From Prunus persica (taxonomy: Eukaryota; Streptophyta; Magnoliopsida; Rosales; Rosaceae): a DNA stretch of 64,000 nucleotides. Within the stretch, counting starts at the first letter, position 1. Each line of letters opens with the position of its first letter. The DNA is taken from the NCBI RefSeq assembly GCF_000346465.2, contig NC_034014.1, positions 26,089,506-26,153,505 on the forward strand, read 5' to 3'. Below are positions 24,063 through 42,678 of this stretch, in pieces. The translations under genes and the position numbers were made by a program. Below the pieces are notes generated by a model. That model was not told the origin of the DNA. It worked only from the letters and a program-made list of their open reading frames with translations, and did not search any database.

Positions 24063-24676
24063 TGTTAAGATTTTAGAGGTACGGATTATTGGCCCACCAC
24101 TAGCAATATCGATATTGTTCTCAACTTAACCACCTGTTTAGTAAGTGTGAGGTTTTATACAAAAAGCCTTGATGTTATTGGGAGTGGAACTATTTATTAT
24201 ATGAGACTTTCTATTTTGTTAAGTTTTCGATGTGGGACTCGGGTATTCTTCAACATTGATGTTGCTAGTGGTGGGTCAAGGGTCCGTCCCTCTGAAATCT
24301 TAACATGGTATCAGAGCGGGTTGGTTGACTGGGCCCGATTAAACCAAATCAAACAAAAACCCCAAATTGAATCAAAATCAAACAAACCCCAAATTTAATA
24401 ATTTTTTTTTTTTAAAAAGTGACCGATATGGAATTGGTTGCACGTGTGGCTCACTAAAAAGTAGTCCCACGTGAGTAGGAGTGTTGAAGAATACACGAAT
24501 TCCACATCGGAAACTTAACAAAATATAGAAAGTCCCATAAAATAACCGGTTCTACTCCTAATAACATCGAGGCCTTTTGTATAAAACTCCACACCTGCTA
24601 AACATGTGATTAAGTTGGGGACAATGTCGATGTTGCTAGTGGTGAGCCAAGGGTCCGTCCTTCCGAAATCTTAACA
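24063..24676 (+). mobile_element. TRIM-like non-autonomous LTR element with one inverted LTR
   Basis: 614 bp flanked by 5-bp direct repeats GATCA (24058-24062 and 24677-24681), with ends TGTTAAGAT and ATCTTAACA. A primer-binding site TGGTATCAGAGC, complementary to initiator tRNA-Met as in many plant LTR elements, lies at 24306-24317. The right LTR (24482-24676, TGTTGAAGAAT to ATCTTAACA) is in normal orientation. The left side has a full-length LTR in reverse orientation (24063-24255), then only the last 50 bases of a forward LTR (24256-24305), then the primer-binding site. There is no coding capacity. Both arms could fold into a long hairpin. Confidence 0.75.
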
Positions 24677-27600
24677 GATCAATCAACTCTTGGATGTATT
24701 AAAAATAATCATATAAACATATACTTGCACAAATTAGTGACACAAACTTTACACATTCTACCTAGTTCCTCTATTGCACGACACAAAGAAGAATAACATA
24801 AGTAGAGCAGTAGAGCAGGCTGCCAATGGGGTCATACCATAGTGAAAAAGTATGTTTGGCCTAAGACTAGTGATCTCAGGTTCAAAATTCTTAGGCACCA
24901 ATATATGTAAGTAAATTCCTCTCCCCCTTTCCACCTTTGACCCAAAGAAGAAGAAGAAAAGAGAAGTAGAGCAAGCCACCCCCTTTGCCCTGCCTTAGTC
25001 TTCTTTGAGGAAGTTGATCAAACAACTTGCCTGACATTCTCCCATTCAATACAAACTTTCATAACAATTTGGCACCTTCACAGGGCAAGTGCCTTCATTG
25101 GACTCTTAATGGATCCGCCAATGGTCCCAGTGTGCATGTTTCACCCTAAACCACAACCCCTTTGGGAGCCATGAAAATGTAGGTGATTAGTCAATTAATA
25201 AATGTCAATCACCGTTGCAATGATGTAAGAGTAACAGACAAAATGCAGACTTGAGTAGACAACTTTCACCGACTTGATTTAACCCGGTTCCAAGTTCGAA
25301 TCATCTCTTTTTATTATGTGGTTCAAAAAGGTTTCAATTGAACCTAATCTGAGGATTTCAAAACCGAATTCTCTTCGAAGTGAATATTTTTACTGCCAAT
25401 TGATGGCATCGAGTTGATGTGTTCTAATTGTAGAAATAATGTACAAGAACATGGAGACGTTTAGTACAATGCAACATGTTTAACAAAAAGAGTTCCACCA
25501 CACATACAGATTCTTTTTTGGTAATATATTTCACCACTCTTCTGTCTAGCCCGAATATGGGAATCAAACTGAATGATTGAAATCTTTTGTGCCGCACTTG
25601 ATCTCATAGAATGTGAATCGATCCTCAAGAGCAGAATGCCGATCCTTATTAGTTATTAGGTTTTACAATCCCACATCACATCAGTATACATTTCTTAACT
25701 ACATAAAGAAAGTTGTTTCCTGTGTGCACATGTCATGCTGTTAGAGATCAAATCAAACCCACAAAATTGTCACTGTTGAAGCAAAATATCTACTGATCCT
25801 AAGTCAAATAATTAAGCCAATCAATTTAGGAATTATTTGGCCTAATTGAGAGTTATTTGATTTAATTGGTTTTGCAGAGAGAGAGATAAGCGAAGAGGAA
25901 GACGGAATCTTAGATGAATATTCTCGTAGAATATAAAATCGCTCCCACAGTCACTCTAAAGTCTAAACAGAACATCGATCAATCCATTTGCTCTTAATTT
26001 GTTTTAATGATAATTATATATTAATTCCATGCATTGATTTTAACATAATCTTTTCAAGAAACAAGAAGGTGAAATAGACAAAGTTAACTTATGCATGGTT
26101 CATATGATGACGACAATGCATGGTTTATGCACCACTTTAAAAAATAAAATAAAAAAACCATTGTGGGGTTGCATGTCCACTAATTTTACCTGTAAGTGAT
26201 GCTGCACTTTGTGGACTAGACAAAAAGTAAAGGAAGAAGGAGCATTTTCCTTTTGTCCCGGCCATGTTATTACTAGTGTTTTTCCAGTTTGACCATTCAA
26301 GGATGCAAAGCAAAGCATGGGAAATGAGAAACTTATTCATTTTGCTTGGCTAAGTTTTCGTTCACCAGTGGAATTGATTTGACCAAATTAAAGTAGAAAA
26401 CTTTTGTATATCTTTCTGAAGTTTGCAGCAAACACAAGGAAGAAGGAAGAAGGCATGAAGATGCTTGAAGATGCTGTTCTTATCGCTATCTTTTCTTTTT
26501 TATTTAAAGAGGAGGACAGTCATGACTCAAACTCTCCATTTCCTGCCTGTGGTGGAGTTTGGGGATGCATCACTGAGGTGTATGTGTCCCCTTCAGGGAC
26601 TATTCGTCGCATCAATTTAATTACAAGATTAATTAAGAGATTTTGATTGAGTTGTCTACTCCAACAAAAATTGGTGTGAACTCAAAAAAAATAAAAATAA
26701 AAAGATTTTAAAACGTGATAGTATTTTTGACATGCTGCCTAGATTATGATAAAGAAACATTAAGCTCATGAAGCTCCTTTTAAATAAAATAAAATATATT
26801 TATGCATTCTTTTATCAATAATTGATCAAAGTAGCTAGGTTATAATCAGTTCTTTTTGTTAAGCAAATTGTCTAGTATTTCAATTTAATAGATAAGCCTA
26901 ATGCACCATCATTCATCTGACCTAATTTACGTCTGCCTCTAAAAATCGAAGCGTAACTAGTTAAACTGATATGTATTCTTCTAGTTGTTTGGTTCTATTT
27001 TATAAATTTTGGGGGTTTCAGAGAGATCCTCTGATGAATTGATGAGCATGGGATTAACACTTTCTATAGATAAATTATAATATTAAAAAAGAAAAAAGAG
27101 AGAGTTTAACTATAAGATGCCCAAATCAATCAGCACAGCATCTAGAACTTCAAAATCAATTGTGGCTCAAATGAATTCACCTGGATATAAACATAAACAA
27201 AGACAATGGGAGTGAGATTGTGGAGCTTCCACAATGTGGAAATCTATCCAAGTTGCACTGTTTTTTATTTTTATTGTTTATGAGAAAAAGTGGACACACC
27301 AGGCAGCAAAGCAATAGCTGCCAACCAACCATAAATTGGGGGTTATCTGTGGAAGATAATGGTGAAAATAAACTTATTAAAGTGCATAGTTTGGCCCATT
27401 TGGGAGATTAAAAATAGTGCATTATTATAATTTGATTGAGATGGGCCTATTTGGCATCTTCATCTTGTGCTTCACCATGATATTGATAGAGACTGACTGT
27501 AGTCCTGGCTGCGCCGGATAAGACGATAAATTCATGGAGTTAATGGAACAGAGCTGTCAAGAAGAACACTCGTGTTCTTTTTTGGGTTTCTTCCTCGTAT

Positions 27601-28103
27601 ACAAATTCAAATACAACTATACGTATAGAATAATACCATCACCTTGTAAACATACCCATTTCTTTTGTATTGGGGAAAATGCGGGGCTAGAAGCCTTAGA
27701 AGCCTAGAAGCCCAACAACAACTCATTTTAATCGAAGCACACTACAAGACCATATTTCTTTGAAAAGTATAACACAATACGACATAGTTGAATCCAATAT
27801 GATCAAGCAAAATACAGCTACAGAAGAAGGTTGGAGTGGACAAGAATAGGACAGAATCATACACGCTGTGCCATAGCTACGAGGTACCATGTGTTTTACA
27901 CGATTAAATGCTCGCCGTGACAAAATAAGTGTTCCCGGGCCCCTCCAGGATCCTTGTATGGCAGGCACCCAAGCAAAAAGGAGCCCCATCCTAAATCAAG
28001 GGACCCTAACAATAATCACAAAAGAAAGCAGGCAGATGATGTGCCGGAAATGACCCGATACTTCTTTTGTATCAATAATCCAATGACTGAACTTGTCTAT
28101 GTT

Positions 28104-32661
<4,558 letters not shown>

Positions 32662-34136
32662 TGCGAAGCGCGCGCTTGGTAGCTCTGCACGGATCTCGCC
32701 AAAACCCTAACTAGCGCTAGGCAAGCTAGGGTTTCACATGATAATGCCGAAACCCAAGCCTTGTGAGAGAGAAAGAGAGAGAACAGCAGCAGAGTAGTCT
32801 GAACTGTGAAATCAAAGCAAATGCGAGAGAAAGAGGGGAAAAGAGAGAAAATGGTCTGCAAAAGATAGTGAGGGTGTATGGTGTACCTTAGTTGTAGAGT
32901 GAAGAAGAGAGTGAGAGTGATGGTGTTTTGGAGATTTTTTTTATATTAATTTTTATTTTACGTAATTATTAATTTGAAATAAAGAAAAAAAATTAAAAAA
33001 TTTTGAAGAATATTTTATGTTCTTCTTTGGTTCTGTGAATTTTGTCGGGTCATCGAGAAGGAGGGTTTGAACGGTCGGAACGGGACGGTGTGAGTGGGGG
33101 GAAAACAGAGAGGACGATGGGTTGGCGTTGGCGTTGGCGTTGGCCGTTGGGGGTTGTTTGTTCGTTTGTTTGTTTATAATGAAATTGTTGGTGGCCTTAG
33201 GTTTGCCGTTTAATTAATTTGTGATAAATTTAACCCAACACCTAGAGCTAGAAGGCAGAGGCCAGGCCCAGGGGCCACAGGCTAGACAACAGACAGAATG
33301 ATAGGGCTTAATTAAATAATCAACTTTATTTTGCTGCCCCTGAGCTTGTGGGAATTCACTATTCTGCCTTAAGTAATTTGGCAATTTAGATTTCTGTCTC
33401 AGTTCTTAAATCTGTTTTTTCATTAAAAAATTTAACCAATTATAAATTTAAGAAGGAAAAAAATGGGTGATCTTTGGGTTTCTAATTTTGATTCATGATT
33501 AGTATAGGGAGGATATTTGCAAACAATGTGTATATAACATTTTTTTTTGTTGAGTTTTACATATGAATCACGTGATAAGTCGTCACAAGAAAAACGTTAT
33601 ATACACTTGTTGTACGCAAAAATTCCATATAACGTAAAAGATTAAGTGAGATTTGAAAGTTGTTTTTTGATTTGAAAATATTGGGAAAACATTAACCAGC
33701 TGATTTACCAACTTGAAAGGTAGCCTTGCTAATGAAATGCTATAAAATTTCTTTGATTAATATCATCAATTATGGATGCCAAAACAATGCCATTAAACTT
33801 TAAGGGAAATATGCCAAAAGTGAAAGTGGTAACGTGCAAAAAATGGAAACAAATTGAGAGATTGTAACAAAAAAGAGACACAAACAACATTGACCTACAT
33901 CCATATTATGTTGAGCAAGGGTTTTAATGTAAAGAGATTGAGTGTGGTGGGTTTTAATTAGAATTAACAAAGTTTGAAGTGCCTAAATAAGATTGAGGTG
34001 AATAATTGGAGCACGATGAGAAAAAGCCAAACACAAAAAGAAAAGAGAGTGAGAATTAAGGAGAAGATGCTGCATGTTGTCTGTTTTTAGCCCAGAATTA
34101 GAGATTAAAGGTGGGGGGAGGGGCCTTGTTGTCTGT

Positions 34137-34168
<32 letters not shown>

Positions 34169-37100
34169 GGACTGAGTACGTGGGTCTCATTTAGCAACCG
34201 GCTTTCAACTTTTTTTGATTTTGCTTCCATTTTGATTTGCTTGCTTCCTCATGAAGAACTTGATTTGTGGGGGCGTAAATGAATAATGAAAATAATGAAT
34301 GGCTTGGTTTTGAACTTTGAATTAGTGTGGGGTTTTGTATGAATTGCTGGGTCCAATTTGTTGTATAACACAAGGTTTGCCTTTCCAAGTTTGATCTCAA
34401 TTAAGTTGCTGCTTAATTATTTCGAAAGCAATTGTGACCAACAGAACTTCTCGAGGAAAAAGCAATTATGGCATAATATTTGCTTGTGTAAAGTTGGAAC
34501 AAGGGCGACCTGCAATGTCTCCAAGTACAGAATGCAGCCGAAAAACCAAACGACAAGACTTGTGGGAAAAAAAACTCTTTCAACTCTCTCTGATTCATTA
34601 GTAACAACAGCAGTGAAGGTCACACATGCGTACCATTCAATTATAAAAGCAAACCAAGCCCCAAAAAACCTCTCCAATGAAACATACACATATAGCTAGA
34701 CAATATGATGTCGTTGACATGTTCTTATACGGAGGGGAAAGTCCATACAAAATCTCAACATTAGTTCAGAGAATGTTGGGGAGTGGAGACGCACCTAAAA
34801 TTCATACGAAAAAGTGTATAACTCTACGTTACATATACTCGTTTGTATATCACCACTTTTTATATATATCTTTTCACTTAAAGTTTTTCTTGTATACAAG
34901 ATACTCACTTCATTTGTTGTCTATCAGTTACACACAAAAAACATGACTAAAAAGGAAGTAAAAAATGCATGAGATAACAAATATATCTCTACTCTCTACC
35001 CAATTCAATGCTGTTTAAGTGTGTAATGTGCTTTAGTTGATTAGTTCACCATGCTCCATCACCCTTCGCGTTTACATAATGAAATTTCCCAAATAGAAAA
35101 AGGCACAAAAAATATAAGGAGAAAGAAGACTTTTTTTCTACAACTTCACTTTGCGAGAGTAATGCGGTCGATGCAAGTGGATCCCACAACGCCTTCAAGA
35201 CCGGCATTATCGCACATGAACAACTGTTCCTAGCAAAACTCAATGACTTACAATGTGAAAATCAAATAGAGTGTGAGTGAGATATATACTATTTATGATA
35301 TGGATCAAGATTTGAATATATATGTGAAAGCCAACACACTCTTGCGGGCTGTACATATAGAATGCCTGCTTATATTGAAGTTGCAGAAGAATAATGATTA
35401 TGTTGATAATAATAATAAGCTCTGTGTGTGTGTGTGTTGTGTTGTGGGTTGCGTCTTTACAGCTCCTTTGGCTTGGCTTGACTTGAAAGCCTGGTGGACT
35501 TTATGAGGTTGATCACGTAATTTCCGAAAATGTGAGACCTACTACCAGCAATTGAGGAAGCAAAAGTCAAAGAGTAGAATTGATTAAGATCAAAGTATCG
35601 CAATCAGATATTAAAAGAACAACTTCATGTAAACTTCTCTGGAATATTTTACATACGTAGGCTGCTTCGTCATCTCTTGTGTCTTGTTTCAAATTGATGC
35701 AACATCGCCAAAGTACTACAATACAAGCTAACTAACTTGCTTTGCTCCCAAGACATCTATTACAGCTCAGCTAAGGTTTCAGCCTTTCAGAACGATACAA
35801 CACAGATATTTTTGCCAATTTCTTATCACATAGTTGGGCTCCATTGCTGACGTCAAATTTCCTCATCTCTCTCTCTCTCTCTCTCTCTCTCACATATGCT
35901 GATGTGTCCCATATACTTATTTATTGCATATGTTCTGCACATGACACATATTACAAATGTGTAAATGCAACGCTACATCCGAACTAACTTAACGTGTTAG
36001 TGAGTAATTTTTTAGTGTGACACTTATCTCGTCACGTAATGTTATCAAATCACTCATATTATGACACATATAATTCTCATATAAAACTAAAACAAGCTAA
36101 TCAATGACAACACTCAATAAGCAAAGGCCAATTGATGCATAACGCAAATTCTCATATAATTGTATAAGTGGTAATTCCACACGTGAGGTTGTATTGGTGT
36201 TAGATATCATGAGCCTAGAGTATTCAAAATTTATTAATATCCATTAATACGACCATTAGGTTTGCTTAAAGAAACGTATGATCTCATGGTTTTCGTGTGA
36301 ATACCAACCAAAAAAATTTAGAAGCTCCAAACGGGTCAAGACAAATCATCTTTGGATTTGACTTTAATTTGTTAAAACAGTAATCCAAAGGCATAATCCG
36401 AGGTTAATTTCCTGCGTGACCAACGCTTTTGATCAGGACACGAATCCAATATTCTGATCGAGAGGTCCCCATTTCAGATGATCAACCACGGGGGTTCATG
36501 GACATGTACTTGCACACACCATTGACTTGTTCATCAATTTGAATATAATTTCAACCCAAGTCGTTGAATTTTTATAATAACCCTAAGAATTTGAAGGAGT
36601 AAACTCATACCTATTCTCCACTTTGCGTTAGTCAAAGTCATTTCAATTTCCAACTACAAATATTGACGTTCGGCAAAAGAAAAACTACAAATATATGCAT
36701 TGTCATTTTCGTTCCTTTTCCCCCTACTATATGTTATGTATTTTTTTTGGGTAATTTGACTATACATTTTGCAGTTGGTGAAATGTGTTCACCAAAATCT
36801 AGATTTGAAAGTATCCAAAGTCTGAGGAAATATCAAAGGGCTAGAATATAGGTATCCTAAACATATTTTAACACTTATAAATTAAGACTCGGTTGTTACA
36901 AGTAAGATTGGGATAAGGAGAAATCAAAAATAGGATGCAAACGGTAAATCAGTGGCGGAGCCAGGATTTTATGTATGGAGGGGCCAATATATTAGGGTTT
37001 AAGGTTGATTTCTTTCCCAGTATTAAGCTTGTAAATAAATAAATAACCAATTATCTTTAATTTCCTATTTTCTTAAATATACTTGTGAAAGAAAGATTTA

Positions 37101-39496
37101 ATTGGTTATTTTTTAAATTTTTATTAATTATGTTGGTAGAATCTAGGAGTAACTTTGCTATATTGCTAAGAAAAGAGTCTTTAAGTTGGAGGGGAAAATG
37201 TAAATTCCTCTTTCTCTTTATTGTAGGGGAACAAGCATTAATTTAATATATATATATATATATATATATATTGTCTTACGTTGTACAATGCAAAGGCAAT
37301 ATATATACTATTTCATAATTTTGGGAGGGCCAAGGCCCTTGCAGGCCTAAGCACACCTCCGCCATTGGATAAATGTATACTCTTACAATAATGTTATTTC
37401 ATGTTGCATGAAAGTCTCTTTCGACCGCAAACGACTTGTAGTTCAAATAATTATAATATAAAAAAAAAATTCCTCGAGTTCAAGCCTAATTTATAGGAAA
37501 AAAAGAAAGATCATGGCGGTGAGGTGGCCACCTTTATCATTCCAAATCCAAGGAAAACAAGTGGCTTTCTTTCTTTCATGGTCTCACCATAGCAATGCAC
37601 AATACAACGCGGTCTTGTTGGGCAAACGACGTTTTACCACTTTTACCTCCCAAATTCAAAGTATGGATGGAATTCCACAAAAATCCACATAAGTCGGTCC
37701 ATCCCTCCAATCCCCCAGTCCCAGTATCCATATCCATTTTGGTAATCTTACACGAGCTTACATTCTCGGGTCAAATAATTTGGGTATGGACTTGAATGGG
37801 TCACACCAGCCACCAGTGTGAACCATGAGACTGGTGGGTCCAATATTGTTTCCATTTATCATGTCTGCATGCAGGCCACGTGGAAAGATATGGTAGGCAT
37901 CCACACATGATACACTGCGGAATAACGCGTAGGTGATTAAAATAATAACGGCCCACAGAGAGAGAGTATCTAGAGATGGCAAATTTTCTTTTTCAAATGA
38001 TAGTAAAATCCCAATTTTAAACCATTTTCTCATGATAAATTATTATATATAGTTTGAAATTTCTAGACGAAATCTTTTACCTATTTTATGATAAAATTCA
38101 CATAAAGGGAGGACTCCCGGGAGTGCAGAAATATCTTCAAAAACTGGTAAAAACGTGCCCCCTTCAAGCAATTATAATTTGATTCGAGAGTACATACACT
38201 GGATTTGTGACACTAATCAAATAAAAATTGTAAAATGTCAATATTCACACCCGAAAATGTTCGATGTTATGTATCGAGTTATGTATTGAAAGATAACTCA
38301 AGTAGTCACTTAATTTATTTTATTTTTACAAAAAATATATTGTATTAAAAAATCATGAAACAATATAGAGTAACAACGGCATTGTTAAAATCTTTTCGGA
38401 AGAAACAATGTGGGATAAAATCACGGGATAACTCAAGTTAACTCACGTAGTCACTCAATTTAAAATTATGTATAATTTTTTATATTTAGATTTTTTTTAA
38501 AATTACATTTTTTAATACCTTTTTTTTTATACGAACGATAGTGGGGAAAAGGAAAATCAAACAAAAAACATCATGTATAATGGTAATAGCGCGAAATCAC
38601 TTAAGCTACAAATTCCTTTCATTTTTCATTATCTTTATATATATAAAGCTTTTACAAATTACAGCTTAAAAGTTCATGCCCAAAAAAAAAAAAAAGGCTT
38701 GCAAATCGAGGACTTACCGCCTTGCGCCCCACGCAGAGTCTGGAAGCCTTTGTTGTCCCTTTCACACGCTTCAAAACGCAAGGACTATAAATTTTTTATA
38801 AAAAAAAATTAGTTAAAAAAAAACCTACAAAACATAAATTTTGTAATTTTTTATTATAAAAAAACTTAAAAGAAACAATTAAATAAAAACCCTTGGAGCA
38901 GAAGATTTAAAAAACCGGGTGCAGAGAATAACGTCTGAGCAGGCAGCTCATAGACTTTTCTCGTAAGCATGACGACACGCAAACGCAGTGGGAACAAATG
39001 GGATCATGTATGTACACAAAAACAAAATAAAATAAAATAAAATAAAATAAAAAATAAAAAAGAAAAAGACAGAGGGAGAGAAGAGAGAGAAAGGGAAATG
39101 AGTTTCCGCGTAGACAGATGAGACTGATGAGAAGCTAAACAGGAGACAAAAGCTTTTCTTTTCCCTTCTTTCTTTCTTTCTTTCTTTCCTTTTTCTCTTT
39201 GTTTTTAATTTTCTGGAACTTCTCATCAAATCTGAACGAATAATTATTAAACTGCTGGTTTTTTATATCGACACATAAGCAGTTAAAGAAAGAGAGGAGG
39301 AAGAAAGAGATCATCAAAATCTGTCCCTTTTTTTCTTCCTTAAGGATTCACACCTGCCATTCACACCACCCCCTTCATAGAATCTAAGCTTTATCCTTCT
39401 TCTCTCTCTTTTATTTTCTTCTTTCATATTAAATCTTTTCGAAACCCAAACTTAATCTTCACGAAAACACCCCTTTTTAAGATTGAGGTTTTGGTC
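32662..39496. other. 6.8-kb intergenic region between divergent CPK and GT-3 genes
   Basis: Shared upstream region of two divergently oriented genes. It contains short GTTGGC repeats (33,121-33,147), CT-rich tracts (34,138-34,168; 35,866-35,891), an (AT)n tract (37,246-37,271), a hAT-like MITE (36950-37367), an AAAAT-repeat stretch (about 39,024-39,058) and TTTC repeats (39,166-39,190) near the GT-3 leader. No supported gene. Confidence 0.5.
36950..37367. mobile_element. hAT-like MITE
   Basis: 418 bp with imperfect ends CAGTGGCGGAG and CTCCGCCATTG, a terminus type common in plant hAT-derived elements. Flanks GGTAAAT and GATAAAT look like a slightly diverged target duplication. The non-coding interior includes a long (AT)n run. 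Confidence 0.6.
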
Positions 39497-40659
39497 ATGG
39501 AGGGACATCATCGTCATCATCACCAACAACAACAGCAACATCATCAACCACTTCAGCATCAAACTCATCAGGTTCATCTTCAACAACAACAACAACAACA
39601 ACAGCAGCAGCAACAGCTTCAGCAGCAGCAGCTACAGCAGCCGCTTCCTAGTACTATCAGCGTCAACGTGGACGCGAGCGATAGGTTTCCTCAATGGAGC
39701 ATTCAAGAGACGAAAGAGTTGCTGGTGATCAGAGCCGAGCTCGACCAGACTTTCATGGAGACGAAGAGAAACAAGCTTTTGTGGGAAGTGATTGCCACCA
39801 AGATGAAGGAAAAGGGCCACCATCGCAGCGCCGAACAGTGCAAGTGCAAGTGGAAAAACCTCGTTACCCGTTACAAGGTACACAAATGTTATGTAAAGTA
39901 TAAACCCAAATAAGTCCTAAGTTTAATTATTGATGAATTAATCTCCCATCTAATCAACACACCCTTTATACGACATACTGATTGCCTTTCAGGGGTTTGC
40001 TTTTGCTTTTCACCCAAAATCTTCAAAAAAATTTTTGCTGCCTTCATTATTATCTGTCTGACATATATATGTGCGTGTCTTTATGTTTCGCTTTTTGTTG
40101 ATGTATTTAGGGATGTGAGACGATGGAGCCGGAAGCTATGAGGCAGCAATTCCCATTTTACAATGAGCTGCAAGCGATTTTCGCAGCGAGGATGCAGAGA
40201 ATGCTGTGGGCAGAAGAGAGCGGGGCTGCAAGCGGGTCGAAGAAGAAAGCGCTTTCTTCGGATGAGGAGGAAGATAATGAGGACAGCGAGGCCGAGAATA
40301 AGGCAAGCACGGTGAGGAAAAAGAAGAAGAAGGTGAAGATGAGCAATATTGGCATCAGCAGTACAAGTGGGAGTGGAAGCGGAAATAATGTGAGGGAGAT
40401 ATTGGAGGAGTTCATGAAGCAACAGATGCAAATGGAGATGCAATGGCGGGAGGAGTTTCAAGCGAGGGAGAACGAGAGGCGGTTGAAGGAGATGGAGTGG
40501 AGGCAGACCATGGAAGCTCTAGAGAACGAGAGGATAATGATGGAGAGGAGGTGGAGAGAGAGAGAAGAGCAAAGGAGGATGAGAGAGGAGGCTAGGGCTG
40601 AGAAGAGGGATGCTCTTATCACCGCTTTGCTAAACAAGCTTAGAAGAGAAGACATGTAG
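39497..40659 (+). CDS. GT-3a: trihelix transcription factor, GT-3 clade
   Basis: Two exons, 39497-39877 and 40111-40659, 309 aa. The N-terminus is rich in His and Gln (12 consecutive Gln at 29-40). Residues about 63-127 plus the start of exon 2 form the single trihelix DNA-binding domain (FPQWSIQETKELLVIRAELD, LLWEVIATKMKEKG, RSAEQCKCKWKNLVTRYKG). The next segment, GCETMEPEAMRQQFPFYNEL, is typical of GT-3a/GT-3b. An acidic patch and a basic KKKKK patch (possible nuclear signal) follow, then a highly charged coiled coil from about 205 to 300, as in other GT factors that dimerise. GT-3 proteins bind GT elements; some respond to calcium, salt and pathogens. The first in-frame ATG is used as start. 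GT-3a versus GT-3b is uncertain. Confidence 0.9.
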
Positions 40660-42607
40660 CAAGCAATGAATGGTGGCTTGAGAGGTTTGTTAGCTCTCAA
40701 TTAGCTAGAAACACTCTTGGTTCTTTGGAAATGGGTTTGGCGTTCAATGGATGTTATACATTATGTTGATCCATTTCCTTTCTTGTTTTGCCCACTGAGA
40801 CGCTTTTAATTAATTTATTGCTAGTTTAGTGATGAAAAAAAGGGCTACATCTCTCCATTAATCTCTCATCTCATTTCCATTGATTTAGAAAGAAAAATCT
40901 CTTAAATAACGTGTTTAGCCAGCTAAGTAGAATAGGTTACTGTTCTATTAAATTTCCATGTACAAGTCTTGATATGTAAACACATGCAAGAAGATCGAAG
41001 ACGAGTAGTTGTCAAACACTGAATACAGGCTTTGAGACACCAAGCACGCCAAGTTGAAATTTGATTCAGGTAATTCATTGACATTTGTATTCTAGCTAGC
41101 AAAAGTTGATTGAATACATGCATGGTATACGGTTCTTAAGGTGGTGACATCATGACATGCATGTACATAAGTGGCTGAAGAAGCTAAAACGCCATATGAA
41201 TTTTCCCATAACATTAATTAGATCTGACTTTTACTGCATTTGAATTTTTAAGTTGTGTTGAGAGATATATATATATATATATATTTTGTTTCCTTCATCC
41301 CAGTTGTTGTCATATATCTAGAAGTAGCATATATGTCTGCAGGTGGGTATTGAACTAAGCTGCTGAGGATGAGTTACGAAGATTTCACTATATATATATG
41401 TAATGGGACATGACATAGCCTTTTAAAGCTCCTTTTACTTTAGCGGAGAATTGAAAAAGAGTTTGAAATGATAGACGGAAGTGAAAATACTGTATTTTAA
41501 GACCGTTTAACATGTTATGTATATATGTATTGATTTGTTGATAACCCAAATGATCTCTTGGGCAGTATACTAGATTAGAAATTTCTCATGTGTGGGACTA
41601 ATTTTGTACGATCTAAAACGGAGAGATATCAAACACCACTTTCAATTTTGAAAGTGTTTTAATAATGATTATTATTATATTCTCTCATGTGATATTGTGC
41701 GAGTTAAATATCGTGATGACGTATATATTGCGTATATACTGTGATATGAGATGAAAGTTGATTTTACTCTTAGCAAAAACTATATATATGTAGCTAGTTT
41801 TTCTTCAGGACACGTGATTTCCAAGATTCCAAGGACTGTGGCCGTGTTTTCAGAGTCTCAAACTTCGCTCCTCTTTTGACATTCTAGCATTTTTGCACGG
41901 ATTGATCGGTTTATTAAAATACATATATATATAATCTTCATGATTTTGAAGCTACAAATATATGCTGTTTAGAATGCCGCAGATATCAGAAGGGCTTGTT
42001 TCACGTCTTACACACACACCGCATGAAAATCATGCTCTATTATTCTTGACTAATTAAATTTTACAGCTAACATAAAAAAGCCATGAAAGACGTGTCATAA
42101 TAAGCTGAGCTGTGGGTTCTTCTTCTTCTTCTTCTTCCATATCTGGTAGCTGCAGCAGCAGCAAGCGTTAGTCAGAAGACTTTTGAACGGTTTAGGGAAT
42201 AATGCTAAATAAATAAATCTTGGTCTACAAGTTTCATATTGATATTGTTGAGGTCCAGCTATTTTTAAAGCGTACGTTACCGTGTTTTTGCCTCTGTCTC
42301 TAGCTGGCATTTTGAAATCAAGTTTGGGCATTTCTCACCGACGCATTTTGTCCCAAAATAATTTGGTGGTCCACACTCAAACTATTTTCCGCCAACCATA
42401 ATCCGCTTGCTGATATCTGCAGTCTAAATATGGATCGGATAAGGGCCTAATTAAGTTTCTTCTCAATTTCATAGTAACATTAAACTTGTGTGAACAACTA
42501 TTTTTTTATTAAAAAGAAAAAAAATCAATGAGGTGTTAAACTTATGTGAAAAAAACGACGTAAGAAATGCCATAAATATAAACAAAGTTTGAACTTTTAT
42601 GCATATA

Positions 42608-42678
42608 CAGGGGCGGAGTTGGGTGCAGACTTGAAGTTGCCATGGCTTCCCATATGTACCAATCTAGCTCCGTCATGG
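42608..42678. mobile_element. tiny hAT-like MITE remnant
   Basis: 71 bp with ends CAGGGGCGGAG and CTCCGTCATGG. Flanking octamers TGCATATA and CACATATA share six bases. Possibly a deleted relative of the element at 36950. Short, so uncertain. Confidence 0.35.

Larger units (their letters stand above)
19613..28103. other. 8.5-kb gene-poor intergenic region
   Basis: AT-rich, with no coding region I can support. It holds an inverted-repeat element (about 22323-22545) and a TRIM-like LTR element (24063-24676). Short open frames (for example 21613-21915, 23497-23931) have no family features. The JOX promoter occupies the first part; a clear TATA box could not be chosen. Confidence 0.5.

Noticed and set aside
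25285..25310. GTTCGAAT-like sequence suggesting a tRNA T-arm
   Set aside because: No acceptor stem, D-arm or anticodon arm could be arranged around it.
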